Shown here: piece after piece, positions 21,846 to 29,019 of the stretch
How positions within the stretch are numbered: the stretch's first letter is position 1
How the letters are laid out: each line of letters opens with the position of its first letter
DNA from: an uncultured Bacilli bacterium
Lineage (GTDB): Bacteria > Bacillota_I > Bacilli_A > RF39 > UBA660
Direction of reading: 5' to 3'
Assembly (NCBI GenBank): GCA_910580135.1
Contig: CAJTXC010000005.1
Coordinates: 1-29,741 of the forward strand
Length of the DNA: 29,741 nt
Made by a program: the position numbers and the translations under genes
The notes under the pieces: model-generated
The model's input: the letters and a program-made list of their open reading frames with translations, nothing else
What the model was told of the DNA's origin: nothing
The model's database searches: none

Positions 21846-21872
21846 GAAAGAAGATTAATTTCTTCTTTTTTT
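21846..21872 (+). terminator. Terminator after the 113-aa ORF
   Basis: Stem AAAGAAGA (21847-21854) and TCTTCTTT (21861-21868), 6-nt loop, then T residues. Confidence 0.72.
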
Positions 21873-21912
21873 CTTGCTTTTATTCAAAATCTGACAATTT
21901 ATTTAAAAATAC

Positions 21913-21921
21913 TGTGGATAA
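21913..21921 (-). promoter_or_regulatory. Isolated perfect DnaA box upstream of comK
   Basis: TGTGGATAA, the complement of consensus TTATCCACA, 37 nt before the comK start. It partly overlaps GATAAT (21917-21922), the best -10 candidate here, although no -35 at standard spacing is visible. Confidence 0.65.
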
Positions 21922-21957
21922 TAGATGGCAATATTTTTGAAAGGGAAGGTTTTGGAT

Positions 21958-22419
21958 ATGAATGAATATGAAATAAACGCACAGACACTTGCGATAATAC
22001 CAATAGGAGAAGAAAAGAGTAAGGTAATTGAAGTAAACGGAGACTTTATTATTAATGCTTCACCTATAAAAATAGTAGATGACAGCTGTAAATTCTTTGG
22101 TAGTAGCTATGAGGGGAGGTTTAGTGGGACTAAAACTTTAACAGGAATAAGTCATAAATCTCCAATAATAGTAGAGGAAAGTAGAAGAATTATCTTTTTT
22201 CCAACTAAATCACCAAGGGTTTCTTCTTGTATTTGGTTATCTTTTAATAACATCGCTGATTATGATGGAGATGGAAAAGATTCTATAGTTAGGTTTTCTT
22301 GTGGAAAAACATTAAATTTGCACACATCTTATGCAATTATAGACAATCAAGTACTAAGAGCAACCCGTTTAGAATCTGTTTTAGGAAGAAGAATGGAAAA
22401 ATTCGCAAGAAGCATATAA
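21958..22419 (+). CDS. comK: ComK-family competence transcription factor
   Basis: ComK is the master activator of DNA-uptake genes in Bacilli; it binds paired AT boxes. The 153-residue protein has the family landmarks in order: NAQTLAIIPI (7-16), DDSCKFFGSSYEGR (41-54), GTKTLTGISHKSPI (57-70), FFPTKSP (80-86) and CIWLSF (91-96). The last ~50 residues, HTSYAIIDNQVLRATRL onward, also fit. It is shorter than B. subtilis ComK (192), chiefly at the C terminus. Start is the ATG at 21958, with GGGAAGG upstream. The earlier ATG at 21925 has no ribosome site. A perfect DnaA box precedes it and a terminator follows. ComK next to the origin is not the Bacillus subtilis arrangement. Confidence 0.92.
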   Translation: MNEYEINAQTLAIIPIGEEKSKVIEVNGDFIINASPIKIVDDSCKFFGSSYEGRFSGTKTLTGISHKSPIIVEESRRIIFFPTKSPRVSSCIWLSFNNIADYDGDGKDSIVRFSCGKTLNLHTSYAIIDNQVLRATRLESVLGRRMEKFARSI

Positions 22420-22435
22420 AAAATATGCTTTTTTT
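22411..22435 (+). terminator. Terminator after comK
   Basis: Stem AGCATAT-AAAAA-ATATGCT followed by a T7 run, covering the comK stop codon. Confidence 0.92.
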
Positions 22436-22466
22436 GTTAAAAATTAGCCGAATAAAGCCCGTTTTA

Positions 22467-22475
22467 TGGTATAAT
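22467..22475 (+). promoter_or_regulatory. Extended -10 promoter of recF-gyrB-gyrA
   Basis: TGGTATAAT, a perfect -10 with TGn extension, 31 nt downstream of the comK terminator. It gives a leader of about 60 nt before recF. No clear -35. Confidence 0.65.
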
Positions 22476-22521
22476 TGGTATGTATGTAGTAGTATACTGG
22501 AAAGATATGTAGGTGGTTTAA

Positions 22522-22572
22522 ATGGGCATTAAAATACAAAATAATGTTTTTAAGGAATTTAGAATTAAATAA
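22522..22572 (+). CDS. Possible 16-codon leader ORF overlapping the recF start
   Basis: ATGGGC... reads MGIKIQNNVFKEFRIK and stops at TAA 22570-22572. It has a good AGGTGG site (22511-22516, 5-nt spacing). recF itself starts 22 nt later in the +1 frame with no ribosome site of its own. The mini-ORF may serve to load ribosomes for reinitiation at recF, or it may mark a small frame error. Not supported by homology. Confidence 0.3.
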   Translation: MGIKIQNNVFKEFRIK

Positions 22573-23656
22573 TTTTAGAAATGTTTCTAAAGTATCATTT
22601 GATTTTAATAAAAATATAAACATATTTATAGGAAATAATGCCCAAGGAAAAACAAATATATTAGAAAGTATCTATTTTCTTGCAATAACAAGATCGCATA
22701 GAACGCATAACGAACTTAATTTAATAAAAAGTGAAGAACTATATACTAAAGTATCTGGTGTATTTGATGATGATACTGATAATGTTCATTCTTTATCTAT
22801 TTTATTAAATGCTAAGGGTAAAAAGGTATCCGTTGATAATCTGGTTCAAAAAAGGATTAGTAATTATCTATCAAGACTAAACGTTATTATGTTTTGTCCT
22901 GATGATTTAGAGATAATTAAAGGATCGCCTAGTGTTAGAAGAAGATTTTTAAATATTGAATTATCACAATTTAGAAATGATTATGTGCTGTTACTTAAAG
23001 AATATAATCAAGTTCTAAAACAAAGAAATGAATATTTAAAACAAAAAAATAACGCTAAGTTTGATAAAACGTACTTTGACATAATAACGGATAAGCTCGT
23101 GGATAAAAATATAGAGCTTGCTAAAATAAGGTATGATTTTATCGCAAAAATAAACCAAGAGTTAGATAATGTGTTTGAAGATATTGCAGGTATGGGTAGT
23201 CTTAAAATTAAGTATAAAAGTTTTATACAAGAAGAAGACTTAAAAAGAGCTGATTTAAAAGACTTTTTAACCAAAAGGTATAATGGGCTGTTTACTAATG
23301 AATTACTTCAAAAAACGACGCTTTTAGGCTGTCATAAGGATGATTTTAAGATGTATCTAAACGATTTAGATGTAACTGAGTTTTGTTCACAAGGACAACA
23401 AAGACTATCAATACTCAGTTTAAAACTTGCAGAAATAGAAGTATTTATTAAAGAAAAGAACACTAAACCTATTATTTTACTTGATGATATCTTTAGTGAA
23501 CTTGATGAAATAAAGAAAAATAATATAATTAAATACTTTAAAAGAGATGATCAAATATTTATTACTACTACTGATATAAAAGATATAAGTGAAGATTTAA
23601 AGAAAAGTTCAGATATCTACATCGTAGATAATGGTACTTTTAATAAGGAGGATTAG
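22544..23656 (+). CDS. recF: DNA replication and repair protein RecF
   Basis: SMC-like ATPase of the RecFOR pathway that helps load RecA at single-strand gaps and stalled forks. The N terminus MFLRNLELNNFRNVSKVSFDF matches RecF closely and fixes the start at 22544. Walker A GNNAQGKT (30-37) is followed by TRSHRTH. The ABC signature CSQGQQRLSILSLKLAE and Walker B PIILLDDIFSELDE (about 308-321) lie near the C terminus. Length 370 is normal. No ribosome site stands directly before the ATG; AGGTGG is 28 nt away, before a short overlapping ORF. gyrB starts 3 nt after the stop. Confidence 0.99.
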   Translation: MFLRNLELNNFRNVSKVSFDFNKNINIFIGNNAQGKTNILESIYFLAITRSHRTHNELNLIKSEELYTKVSGVFDDDTDNVHSLSILLNAKGKKVSVDNLVQKRISNYLSRLNVIMFCPDDLEIIKGSPSVRRRFLNIELSQFRNDYVLLLKEYNQVLKQRNEYLKQKNNAKFDKTYFDIITDKLVDKNIELAKIRYDFIAKINQELDNVFEDIAGMGSLKIKYKSFIQEEDLKRADLKDFLTKRYNGLFTNELLQKTTLLGCHKDDFKMYLNDLDVTEFCSQGQQRLSILSLKLAEIEVFIKEKNTKPIILLDDIFSELDEIKKNNIIKYFKRDDQIFITTTDIKDISEDLKKSSDIYIVDNGTFNKED

Positions 23657-23659
23657 ATT

Positions 23660-25588
23660 ATGGCAGAAAATAATGAACACTATGATGCGTCCGATATTCA
23701 GGTCTTAGAAGGATTAGAAGCAGTAAGAAAAAGACCAGGTATGTACATTGGTACTACTGATGTAAAAGGATTACACCATTTAGTTTGGGAAATCGTGGAT
23801 AACGCAATAGATGAATCACTTGCAGGTTACTGTAATAACATTGAAATTATTATAAATAAAGATAATTCTATTACTGTAAAAGACGATGGTCGTGGTATTC
23901 CAGTTGATATTCACCCAAAAACAAAGATATCAACAGTAGAAACTGTTTATACGGTTTTGCATGCTGGTGGTAAGTTTGGTGGGGGCGGATACAAAGTATC
24001 AGGTGGTCTTCATGGTGTTGGTGCATCAGTTGTTAACGCACTATCTAAATGGGTAGAAGTAACCGTTTATAAAAATGGAAAAATTCATAAAATAAAGTTT
24101 GAAAATGGTGGACATACTACAAGTCCTTTAACAGTTGTTGGAGATTGTGAAGAAAATAGAACTGGTACTTGGGTAACTTTTAAGCCTGATGCAGAGATTT
24201 TCGATACTGATATTTATGACTATGAAACTTTAAAGGTAAGAGTAAGAGAACTTGCTTTCTTAAATAAAGGATTGCGTATTACTTTAAGGGATGATCGTGA
24301 CGAAGAAGATACAACTGGTGAAACATTCCTTTATGAAGGTGGTATTTCAGAATATGTTAAGTTTATCAATCAAGGTAAAACTCCTATTCATGAAAATATC
24401 ATTCATTTAGAAGGTATTGAAGATAACGTATTCTTTGAAGTAGCACTTCAATATAATACTGGTTATAATGACAATATTTACTCATTTGTTAACAATATTA
24501 ACACTCATGATGGTGGAACTCACGAAGAAGGAGTTAAACGTGCTTTAACAAGAGTTATAAATAATTATGCAAGAAAAAATAACATATTAAAAGAAAAAGA
24601 TGAGTCTTTAACTGGTGATGATGTAAAAGAAGGTATTTCAATGATTATATCTTGTAAGCATCCAAATCCACAGTTTGAAGGTCAAACAAAGGGAAGACTT
24701 GGTAATTCAGAAGTAAGAAAGCTTGCAGATAAGGTATTTGCTGAAGGTTTTGAAAAATTCTTACTTGAAAACCCTGATGAAGCTAAGATAATTGTTAATA
24801 AAGCAATGCTTGCATCACGTGCAAGACACGCTGCTAAAAAAGCAAGAGAAATAACTCGTAAGAGTGATTTAGCAACAACTAACTTCTTTGGAAAACTATC
24901 TGATTGTAAGAGTAAAGATCCAAAAGTATCTGAGATATTCATAGTCGAAGGAGATTCGGCAGGTGGATCTGCTAAAAAAGGTAGAGATTCAATGACTCAA
25001 GCTATTCTTCCTTTAAGAGGTAAGATATTAAACGTTGAAAAAGCAAGACTTGATAGAGCACTTGGAAACGAAGAAATAAGAACTATTATTACTGCATTTG
25101 GTACAGGTATTGGTGACGAATTTGACTTAAGTAAGTTAAGATATGACAAAATAGTAATCATGACCGATGCCGATGTCGATGGTGCACACATAAGAGTGTT
25201 ATTACTTACTTTATTCTATAGATTCTTTAGACCAATTGTTGAAGCAGGTCATGTTTATGCAGCACAACCTCCATTATTTAGAATAATGCATGGTAAAACT
25301 CGTAAATATGTACTTGATGAACCAGAAAAGGATGCTTATTTAGCATCTTTACCAGAAAATGTTCGTGCAAGAGCGGAAATCGCACGTATGAAAGGTCTTG
25401 GTGAAATGGATGCGGAAGAATTAAATGAAACAACAATGGATATAGAAAAAAGAGTATTAAGAAAGATAACGGTAGAAGACTGTGTATCAGCAGATGCTAT
25501 GTTTAGTAAGTTAATGGGAGATGAAGTAGAACCTAGAAGAGAATTTATTGAACAAAATGCTATAAATGTTAAGAATTTGGATATATAG
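23660..25588 (+). CDS. gyrB: DNA gyrase subunit B
   Basis: ATPase subunit of the type II topoisomerase that introduces negative supercoils. The GHKL ATPase contains EIVDNAIDES (44-53), DDGRGIPV (75-82) and GGLHGVGASVVNA (115-127). The TOPRIM domain has catalytic Glu430 in IVEGDSAGGSAK and DADVD (503-507) for Mg2+. It ends after the QK/GyrB tail with REFIEQNA. Length 642 is standard. ATG with AAGGAGG inside the recF end. Start and end spacing (3 and 12 nt) shows recF-gyrB-gyrA is one transcript. Confidence 0.99.
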   Translation: MAENNEHYDASDIQVLEGLEAVRKRPGMYIGTTDVKGLHHLVWEIVDNAIDESLAGYCNNIEIIINKDNSITVKDDGRGIPVDIHPKTKISTVETVYTVLHAGGKFGGGGYKVSGGLHGVGASVVNALSKWVEVTVYKNGKIHKIKFENGGHTTSPLTVVGDCEENRTGTWVTFKPDAEIFDTDIYDYETLKVRVRELAFLNKGLRITLRDDRDEEDTTGETFLYEGGISEYVKFINQGKTPIHENIIHLEGIEDNVFFEVALQYNTGYNDNIYSFVNNINTHDGGTHEEGVKRALTRVINNYARKNNILKEKDESLTGDDVKEGISMIISCKHPNPQFEGQTKGRLGNSEVRKLADKVFAEGFEKFLLENPDEAKIIVNKAMLASRARHAAKKAREITRKSDLATTNFFGKLSDCKSKDPKVSEIFIVEGDSAGGSAKKGRDSMTQAILPLRGKILNVEKARLDRALGNEEIRTIITAFGTGIGDEFDLSKLRYDKIVIMTDADVDGAHIRVLLLTLFYRFFRPIVEAGHVYAAQPPLFRIMHGKTRKYVLDEPEKDAYLASLPENVRARAEIARMKGLGEMDAEELNETTMDIEKRVLRKITVEDCVSADAMFSKLMGDEVEPRREFIEQNAINVKNLDI

Positions 25589-25600
25589 GAGGTGTAATAA

Positions 25601-28147
25601 ATGCAAGAAAAAGAAGTAAAAACAGAAGAAACTAATAATGAATTTGGTGGAACTTTCCACGAAAGAGATTCTCATGCAGAAAATGACATCGTTACGGAAA
25701 TTTCTGAATCATTTCTTGATTATTCTATGAGTGTTATTACAGCTCGTGCAATACCAGATTTAAGAGATGGTTTAAAACCAGTTCATAGAAGAATATTATG
25801 GTCAATGTTTGAAGAGGGAAATACGCCTGATAAACCTCATAAGAAATCAGCTACTACAGTTGGTTATGTTATGGGACATTACCATCCACATGGTGATTCA
25901 TCTATTTATGAAGCAATGGTTAGACTTGCTCAGGATTTCAACCAAAGATATATGATGGTTGATGGTCATGGTAACTTTGGTAATATTGAAGGTGATGGTG
26001 CTGCGGCATATCGTTATACCGAAGCGAGATTATCAAAGATATCGCTTGAAATGTTAAGGGACATAAGAAAAAATACCGTTGATATGGAAGATAACTTTGA
26101 TGTAACTTGTAAAGAACCCAAAGTATTACCATCTAGATTCCCTAATTTATTAGTGAATGGTTCAATGGGTATCGCAGTTGGTATGGCAACAAATATTCCA
26201 CCACATAATTTAGGAGAAGTAATCGATGGGTGTATTGCTTACATTGATAATCCTGATATTGATGTAACAGGACTAATGAATTATATAAAAGGTCCTGATT
26301 TTCCAACAGGTGGTATAATCTTAGGTAATTCAGGTATAAAAAAAGCCTATGAAACAGGTAGAGGTAGTATTACAATAAGAAGTAGGGCCTCTATTGAAGA
26401 AGCAGGAAATCGTAATCAAATAGTTATAACTGAAGTTCCTTACGGAACAAATACTTTAGATTTAAAAAATAAAGTAGCAGAACTTGTTCATAATAAGATA
26501 ATTGAGGGAATTTCAGACTATCACACAGATTTAAAAAATGGTGTAAAAATAACAATAACACTAAAGAAGGATGCTAACGCGCAAGTGGTGTTAAATAACT
26601 TATATAAACATACTAATTTCCAAGTTAATTACGGAATAATTTTCTTAGTAATTGATAACGGAACACCAAGAACATTAGGTTTAAAAGATATTATTTCAAA
26701 ATATATTGATCATCAAAAAGAAGTTATTATAAGAAGAACTAAATATGAATTAAATGAAGATGAAAAAAGAGTTCATATATTAGAAGGTTTAAAAATAGCT
26801 TTAGATAACATTGATGAAGTAGTTAAAATTATTCGTGGTGCTGATGATGACGCTGATGCTAGAGAAAAATTAATGACTAAGTTTGGTCTTGATGAAATTC
26901 AAAGTAATAGCATACTAGAAATGCGTTTAAGACGTTTAACAGGCTTAGAAAGAGATAAGATAGAAAACGAATTAAATAATTTATTAAAAGAAATCGAAGA
27001 GTTAAGATCTATCTTAGCATCAGAACAAAAAGTACTTGATATCATTAAAGAAGAAATGCTTGAAATCAAGAAAAAATACGCTGATGAAAGAAGAACTTCT
27101 ATTGATATGACTGCTATTGATTTCATCGAAGATGAGTCATTAATTCCAGTTGAAGATATAGTTGTTGCATTAACTCATAAAGGTTATGTTAAGAGAATGG
27201 CTAGAGATACTTATAAACTACAAAACAAAGGTGGAGTAGGAATAAAAGGTATGTCTACTAATGAAGAAGATTTTGTTGAAATTCTTAAATCTGGTAAGAC
27301 TCATGACCATGTTATGTTCTTTACTAATAAAGGTAAAGTATATAGATTAAAAGGTTATGAAATTCCAGAATTTTCAAGACAATCTAAAGGATTACCAATA
27401 ATTAATTTATTACCAATTGAAAAAGATGAAAAAGTAAATAGTATCTTATTAGATAACGGTAGTGAAGATAATAAATATTTAGTAGTAGCAACAAAGAACG
27501 GTTTGGTAAAACGAACAAATGTATCGGAATTTGAAAACATTAGAAAGAATGGTAAGATAGCTGTTACATTAAAAGAAGATGATGAAGTATTATCTGTTCA
27601 CTTTACTTCTGGTAATGATGATATAGTAATCGCTGCTAATAATGGTAGAATGATTAGATTTAATGAAAATGAAATAAGAGTAATGGGAAGAACTGCAACA
27701 GGAGTTAAAGGTATTGAATTAATAGAAGATTGTTACTGTGTTGGCTGTGAAATTGCAAGAGAAGGTCAAGAAGTTCTAGTTGTAACTGAAAAAGGTTATG
27801 GTAAACGCACCAGTATTAATGAATACAGATTAACTCATAGAGGTAGCAAAGGTGTAAAAACACTAAATATTACTGAAAAGAATGGTACATTAGTAGCATT
27901 TAGAACAATAACTGATGATAAAGATATAATGATAATTACTGATCAAGGTATTGTTATAAGAATTTCTGCTGATAAAGTATCAAGAATGAGCAGAGTTACT
28001 CAAGGTGTTAGATTAATGAACTTAAGAGAAGGACAAAAAGTATCTACTGTATCAGTTGTTGAAAAAGAAGATGAAGAAGAAAATGAAATAGAAGGTTCTG
28101 AATCTTTGGCAGAAGTAACAGAAACAAAAGAAGAGGCTAGTGAATAG
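25601..28147 (+). CDS. gyrA: DNA gyrase subunit A
   Basis: DNA-cutting and -wrapping subunit. The winged-helix/tower core has the catalytic Tyr139 in AAAYRYTEARL. The quinolone region reads HPHGDSSIYE with Ser100 and Glu104, the susceptible-type residues at the positions equal to E. coli Ser83/Asp87. The C-terminal beta-pinwheel (from about residue 520) shows the GyrA-box-like QNKGGVGIKG. The N terminus is about 17 residues longer than usual, and acidic; the tail is a Glu-rich low-complexity segment (EKEDEEENEIEGSE). Length 848. ATG with AGGAGGTG, 12 nt after gyrB. GyrA rather than ParC is supported by the operon and the GyrA-box. Confidence 0.99.
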   Translation: MQEKEVKTEETNNEFGGTFHERDSHAENDIVTEISESFLDYSMSVITARAIPDLRDGLKPVHRRILWSMFEEGNTPDKPHKKSATTVGYVMGHYHPHGDSSIYEAMVRLAQDFNQRYMMVDGHGNFGNIEGDGAAAYRYTEARLSKISLEMLRDIRKNTVDMEDNFDVTCKEPKVLPSRFPNLLVNGSMGIAVGMATNIPPHNLGEVIDGCIAYIDNPDIDVTGLMNYIKGPDFPTGGIILGNSGIKKAYETGRGSITIRSRASIEEAGNRNQIVITEVPYGTNTLDLKNKVAELVHNKIIEGISDYHTDLKNGVKITITLKKDANAQVVLNNLYKHTNFQVNYGIIFLVIDNGTPRTLGLKDIISKYIDHQKEVIIRRTKYELNEDEKRVHILEGLKIALDNIDEVVKIIRGADDDADAREKLMTKFGLDEIQSNSILEMRLRRLTGLERDKIENELNNLLKEIEELRSILASEQKVLDIIKEEMLEIKKKYADERRTSIDMTAIDFIEDESLIPVEDIVVALTHKGYVKRMARDTYKLQNKGGVGIKGMSTNEEDFVEILKSGKTHDHVMFFTNKGKVYRLKGYEIPEFSRQSKGLPIINLLPIEKDEKVNSILLDNGSEDNKYLVVATKNGLVKRTNVSEFENIRKNGKIAVTLKEDDEVLSVHFTSGNDDIVIAANNGRMIRFNENEIRVMGRTATGVKGIELIEDCYCVGCEIAREGQEVLVVTEKGYGKRTSINEYRLTHRGSKGVKTLNITEKNGTLVAFRTITDDKDIMIITDQGIVIRISADKVSRMSRVTQGVRLMNLREGQKVSTVSVVEKEDEEENEIEGSESLAEVTETKEEASE

Positions 28148-28157
28148 TCTCTTTTTT
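28132..28157 (+). terminator. Terminator after gyrA
   Basis: Stem AGAGGCTA-GTGAA-TAGTCTCT (8 bp, one G-T pair) followed by T5. It spans the gyrA stop and lies just before the first parS site. Confidence 0.85.
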
Positions 28158-28158
28158 A

Positions 28159-28174
28159 TGTTCCACGTGGAACA
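28159..28174. promoter_or_regulatory. parS: parS site 1 (ParB/Spo0J binding)
   Basis: TGTTCCACGTGGAACA, a perfect 16-bp palindrome, the symmetric C/G variant, 11 bp past the gyrA stop. Confidence 0.88.
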
Positions 28175-28201
28175 TAAGCAAAAATACAAAAAGTGTCGTA
28201 A

Positions 28202-28217
28202 TGTTCCACGTGAAACA
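28202..28217. promoter_or_regulatory. parS: parS site 2
   Basis: TGTTCCACGTGAAACA, matching the known TGTTNCACGTGAAACA consensus exactly; 43 bp after site 1 and directly before the SRP RNA promoter. Confidence 0.93.
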
Positions 28218-28230
28218 TAGCTAATAATAC

Positions 28231-28259
28231 TTGATTAATTTTGAATAATATAATAAAAT
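28231..28259 (+). promoter_or_regulatory. Promoter of the SRP RNA gene
   Basis: TTGATT (28231-28236), 17-nt spacer, TAAAAT (28254-28259). It predicts a start at about G28266, exactly where the RNA's terminal helix begins. An overlapping TATAAT (28249-28254) lacks a spaced -35. Confidence 0.7.
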
Positions 28260-28261
28260 GT

Positions 28262-28345
28262 TCTTGCACAACGGAAATGTTAGAACCAGGTCAGGACCGA
28301 GAGGTAGCAGCCTTAATAGCCTCTTTTCGTGTGTGCTTTTTATTT
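28262..28345 (+). ncRNA. ffs: Signal recognition particle RNA, small bacterial (4.5S) type
   Basis: RNA scaffold that joins Ffh and FtsY to target membrane proteins. The universal domain IV core is readable: CCAGGTCAGGACCG, a GNRA tetraloop GAGA, then GGTAGCAGCC. The flanking ends pair (GCACAACGGAAA with TTTTCGTGTGTGC) to close the hairpin, and a T5 run follows as terminator. At about 75-80 nt it is the short form without the Alu domain, unlike the ~270-nt RNA of Bacillus. The position between gyrA and dnaX and next to tadA fits its Bacillus neighbourhood (scr near dnaX). Two parS sites flank it upstream and four follow. Confidence 0.96.
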
Positions 28346-28356
28346 TATAAGAATAA

Positions 28357-28372
28357 TGTTCCACGTGAAACA
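28357..28372. promoter_or_regulatory. parS: parS site 3
   Basis: TGTTCCACGTGAAACA, about 20 bp beyond the end of the SRP RNA helix. Confidence 0.93.
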
Positions 28373-28393
28373 TAAGTAAAAAAAGTATCGCAA

Positions 28394-28409
28394 TGTTCCA
28401 CGTGAAACA
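28394..28409. promoter_or_regulatory. parS: parS site 4
   Basis: TGTTCCACGTGAAACA, 37 bp from site 3 (start to start), same orientation. Confidence 0.93.
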
Positions 28410-28434
28410 TAGATGGAATTTTAAAAGGAACTTA

Positions 28435-28450
28435 TGTTCCACGTGAAACA
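28435..28450. promoter_or_regulatory. parS: parS site 5
   Basis: TGTTCCACGTGAAACA, 41 bp from site 4, same orientation. Confidence 0.93.
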
Positions 28451-28478
28451 TTGGTTTAAAATAGATAAAATATTGTAA

Positions 28479-28494
28479 TGTTCCACGTGAAACA
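28479..28494. promoter_or_regulatory. parS: parS site 6
   Basis: TGTTCCACGTGAAACA, 44 bp from site 5, ending 19 bp before the tadA start. It produces the false N-terminal extension MFHVKH in open-frame calls. Confidence 0.93.
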
Positions 28495-28513
28495 TAGAGT
28501 AGTGGTATCTAAT

Positions 28514-28921
28514 ATGAATGAAAAATTTATGGAATTGGCTATTAAACAAGCGAAAAAAGCTTATAAAAAAGGCGAAGTGCCAGTTGGTGCAGTCATCGTT
28601 AAAGATGGAAAAATTATTTCTAAAGCTTATAACTTAGTAGAAAAAAAGAAAAATGCTACATTACATGCAGAAATTATAGCTATTTCAAAAGCTTCTAAAA
28701 AATTAAAAAATTGGCGTCTAATAGATTGTGAAATGTATGTCACATTAGAACCTTGCTCAATGTGCATGTCAGCAATTGAATTAAGCAGAATTAAAAAAGT
28801 ATATTTTTTAGTAAAAAAGGATAAAGAAATTCATCTAAAAAAAGATAAATGTAATTGTATGGAATATAAAAATAGTGAATATTTAAATTTAATACAAAGT
28901 TTTTTTAAAAATAAGAGATAA
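28514..28921 (+). CDS. tadA: tRNA-specific adenosine-34 deaminase TadA
   Basis: Converts A34 of tRNA-Arg(ACG) to inosine, essential in most bacteria. Zinc deaminase motifs are His51-Ala-Glu53 in TLHAEIIAI and Cys81/Cys84 in EPCSMCMSA, with EVPVGAVIVKDG upstream. Length 135 is slightly short of the usual 150-165, mainly at the C terminus. The start is the ATG at 28514, giving MNEKFMELAIKQA as in the family. The frame is open further upstream, but only through parS site 6. No strong ribosome site is visible before this ATG, so translation may be modest. No separate promoter is obvious; transcription may come from the SRP RNA region. Confidence 0.96.
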   Translation: MNEKFMELAIKQAKKAYKKGEVPVGAVIVKDGKIISKAYNLVEKKKNATLHAEIIAISKASKKLKNWRLIDCEMYVTLEPCSMCMSAIELSRIKKVYFLVKKDKEIHLKKDKCNCMEYKNSEYLNLIQSFFKNKR

Positions 28922-28926
28922 GATAA

Positions 28927-28942
28927 TGTTCCACGTGGAACA
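28927..28942. promoter_or_regulatory. parS: parS site 7
   Basis: TGTTCCACGTGGAACA, symmetric variant identical to site 1, 6 bp after the tadA stop. Confidence 0.88.
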
Positions 28943-28969
28943 TAGTAAAAATATAACTATTATTATATG

Positions 28970-28997
28970 CAATGTTTCACGTGAAACATTGTTTTTT
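28970..28997 (+). terminator. tadA terminator built on a parS palindrome
   Basis: The perfect 22-nt palindrome at 28970-28991 is followed immediately by T6, the form of a rho-independent terminator. The stem is the parS site plus CAA/TTG flanks. The absence of a free loop weakens it as an RNA hairpin, but a 4-nt loop (ACGT) leaves 9 bp. Confidence 0.65.
28973..28988. promoter_or_regulatory. parS: parS site 8
   Basis: TGTTTCACGTGAAACA, the exact symmetric B. subtilis parS sequence, 46 bp from site 7 and 34 bp before the dnaX -10. Confidence 0.96.
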
Positions 28998-29019
28998 AGT
29001 TTAAAATTATTACTTAAAA

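Noticed and set aside
22299..22532. 77-codon plus-strand frame between comK and recF
   Set aside because: It runs across the comK end, its terminator and the recF promoter, and has no ribosome site.
28221..28451. Minus-strand open frame with MFHVEH repeats
   Set aside because: It is made of parS palindromes and the antisense of SRP RNA. MFHVEH/MFHVKH are translations of the binding sites, not protein.
28478..28513. N-terminal extension of tadA (MFHVKHRVVVSN)
   Set aside because: It translates parS site 6. The TadA family N terminus starts at the next ATG.
28159..28988. CRISPR-like array from the recurring palindrome
   Set aside because: The repeats are 16-bp palindromes with irregular gaps that contain genes. 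They match parS exactly, there are no cas genes, and the spacers have no uniform size.
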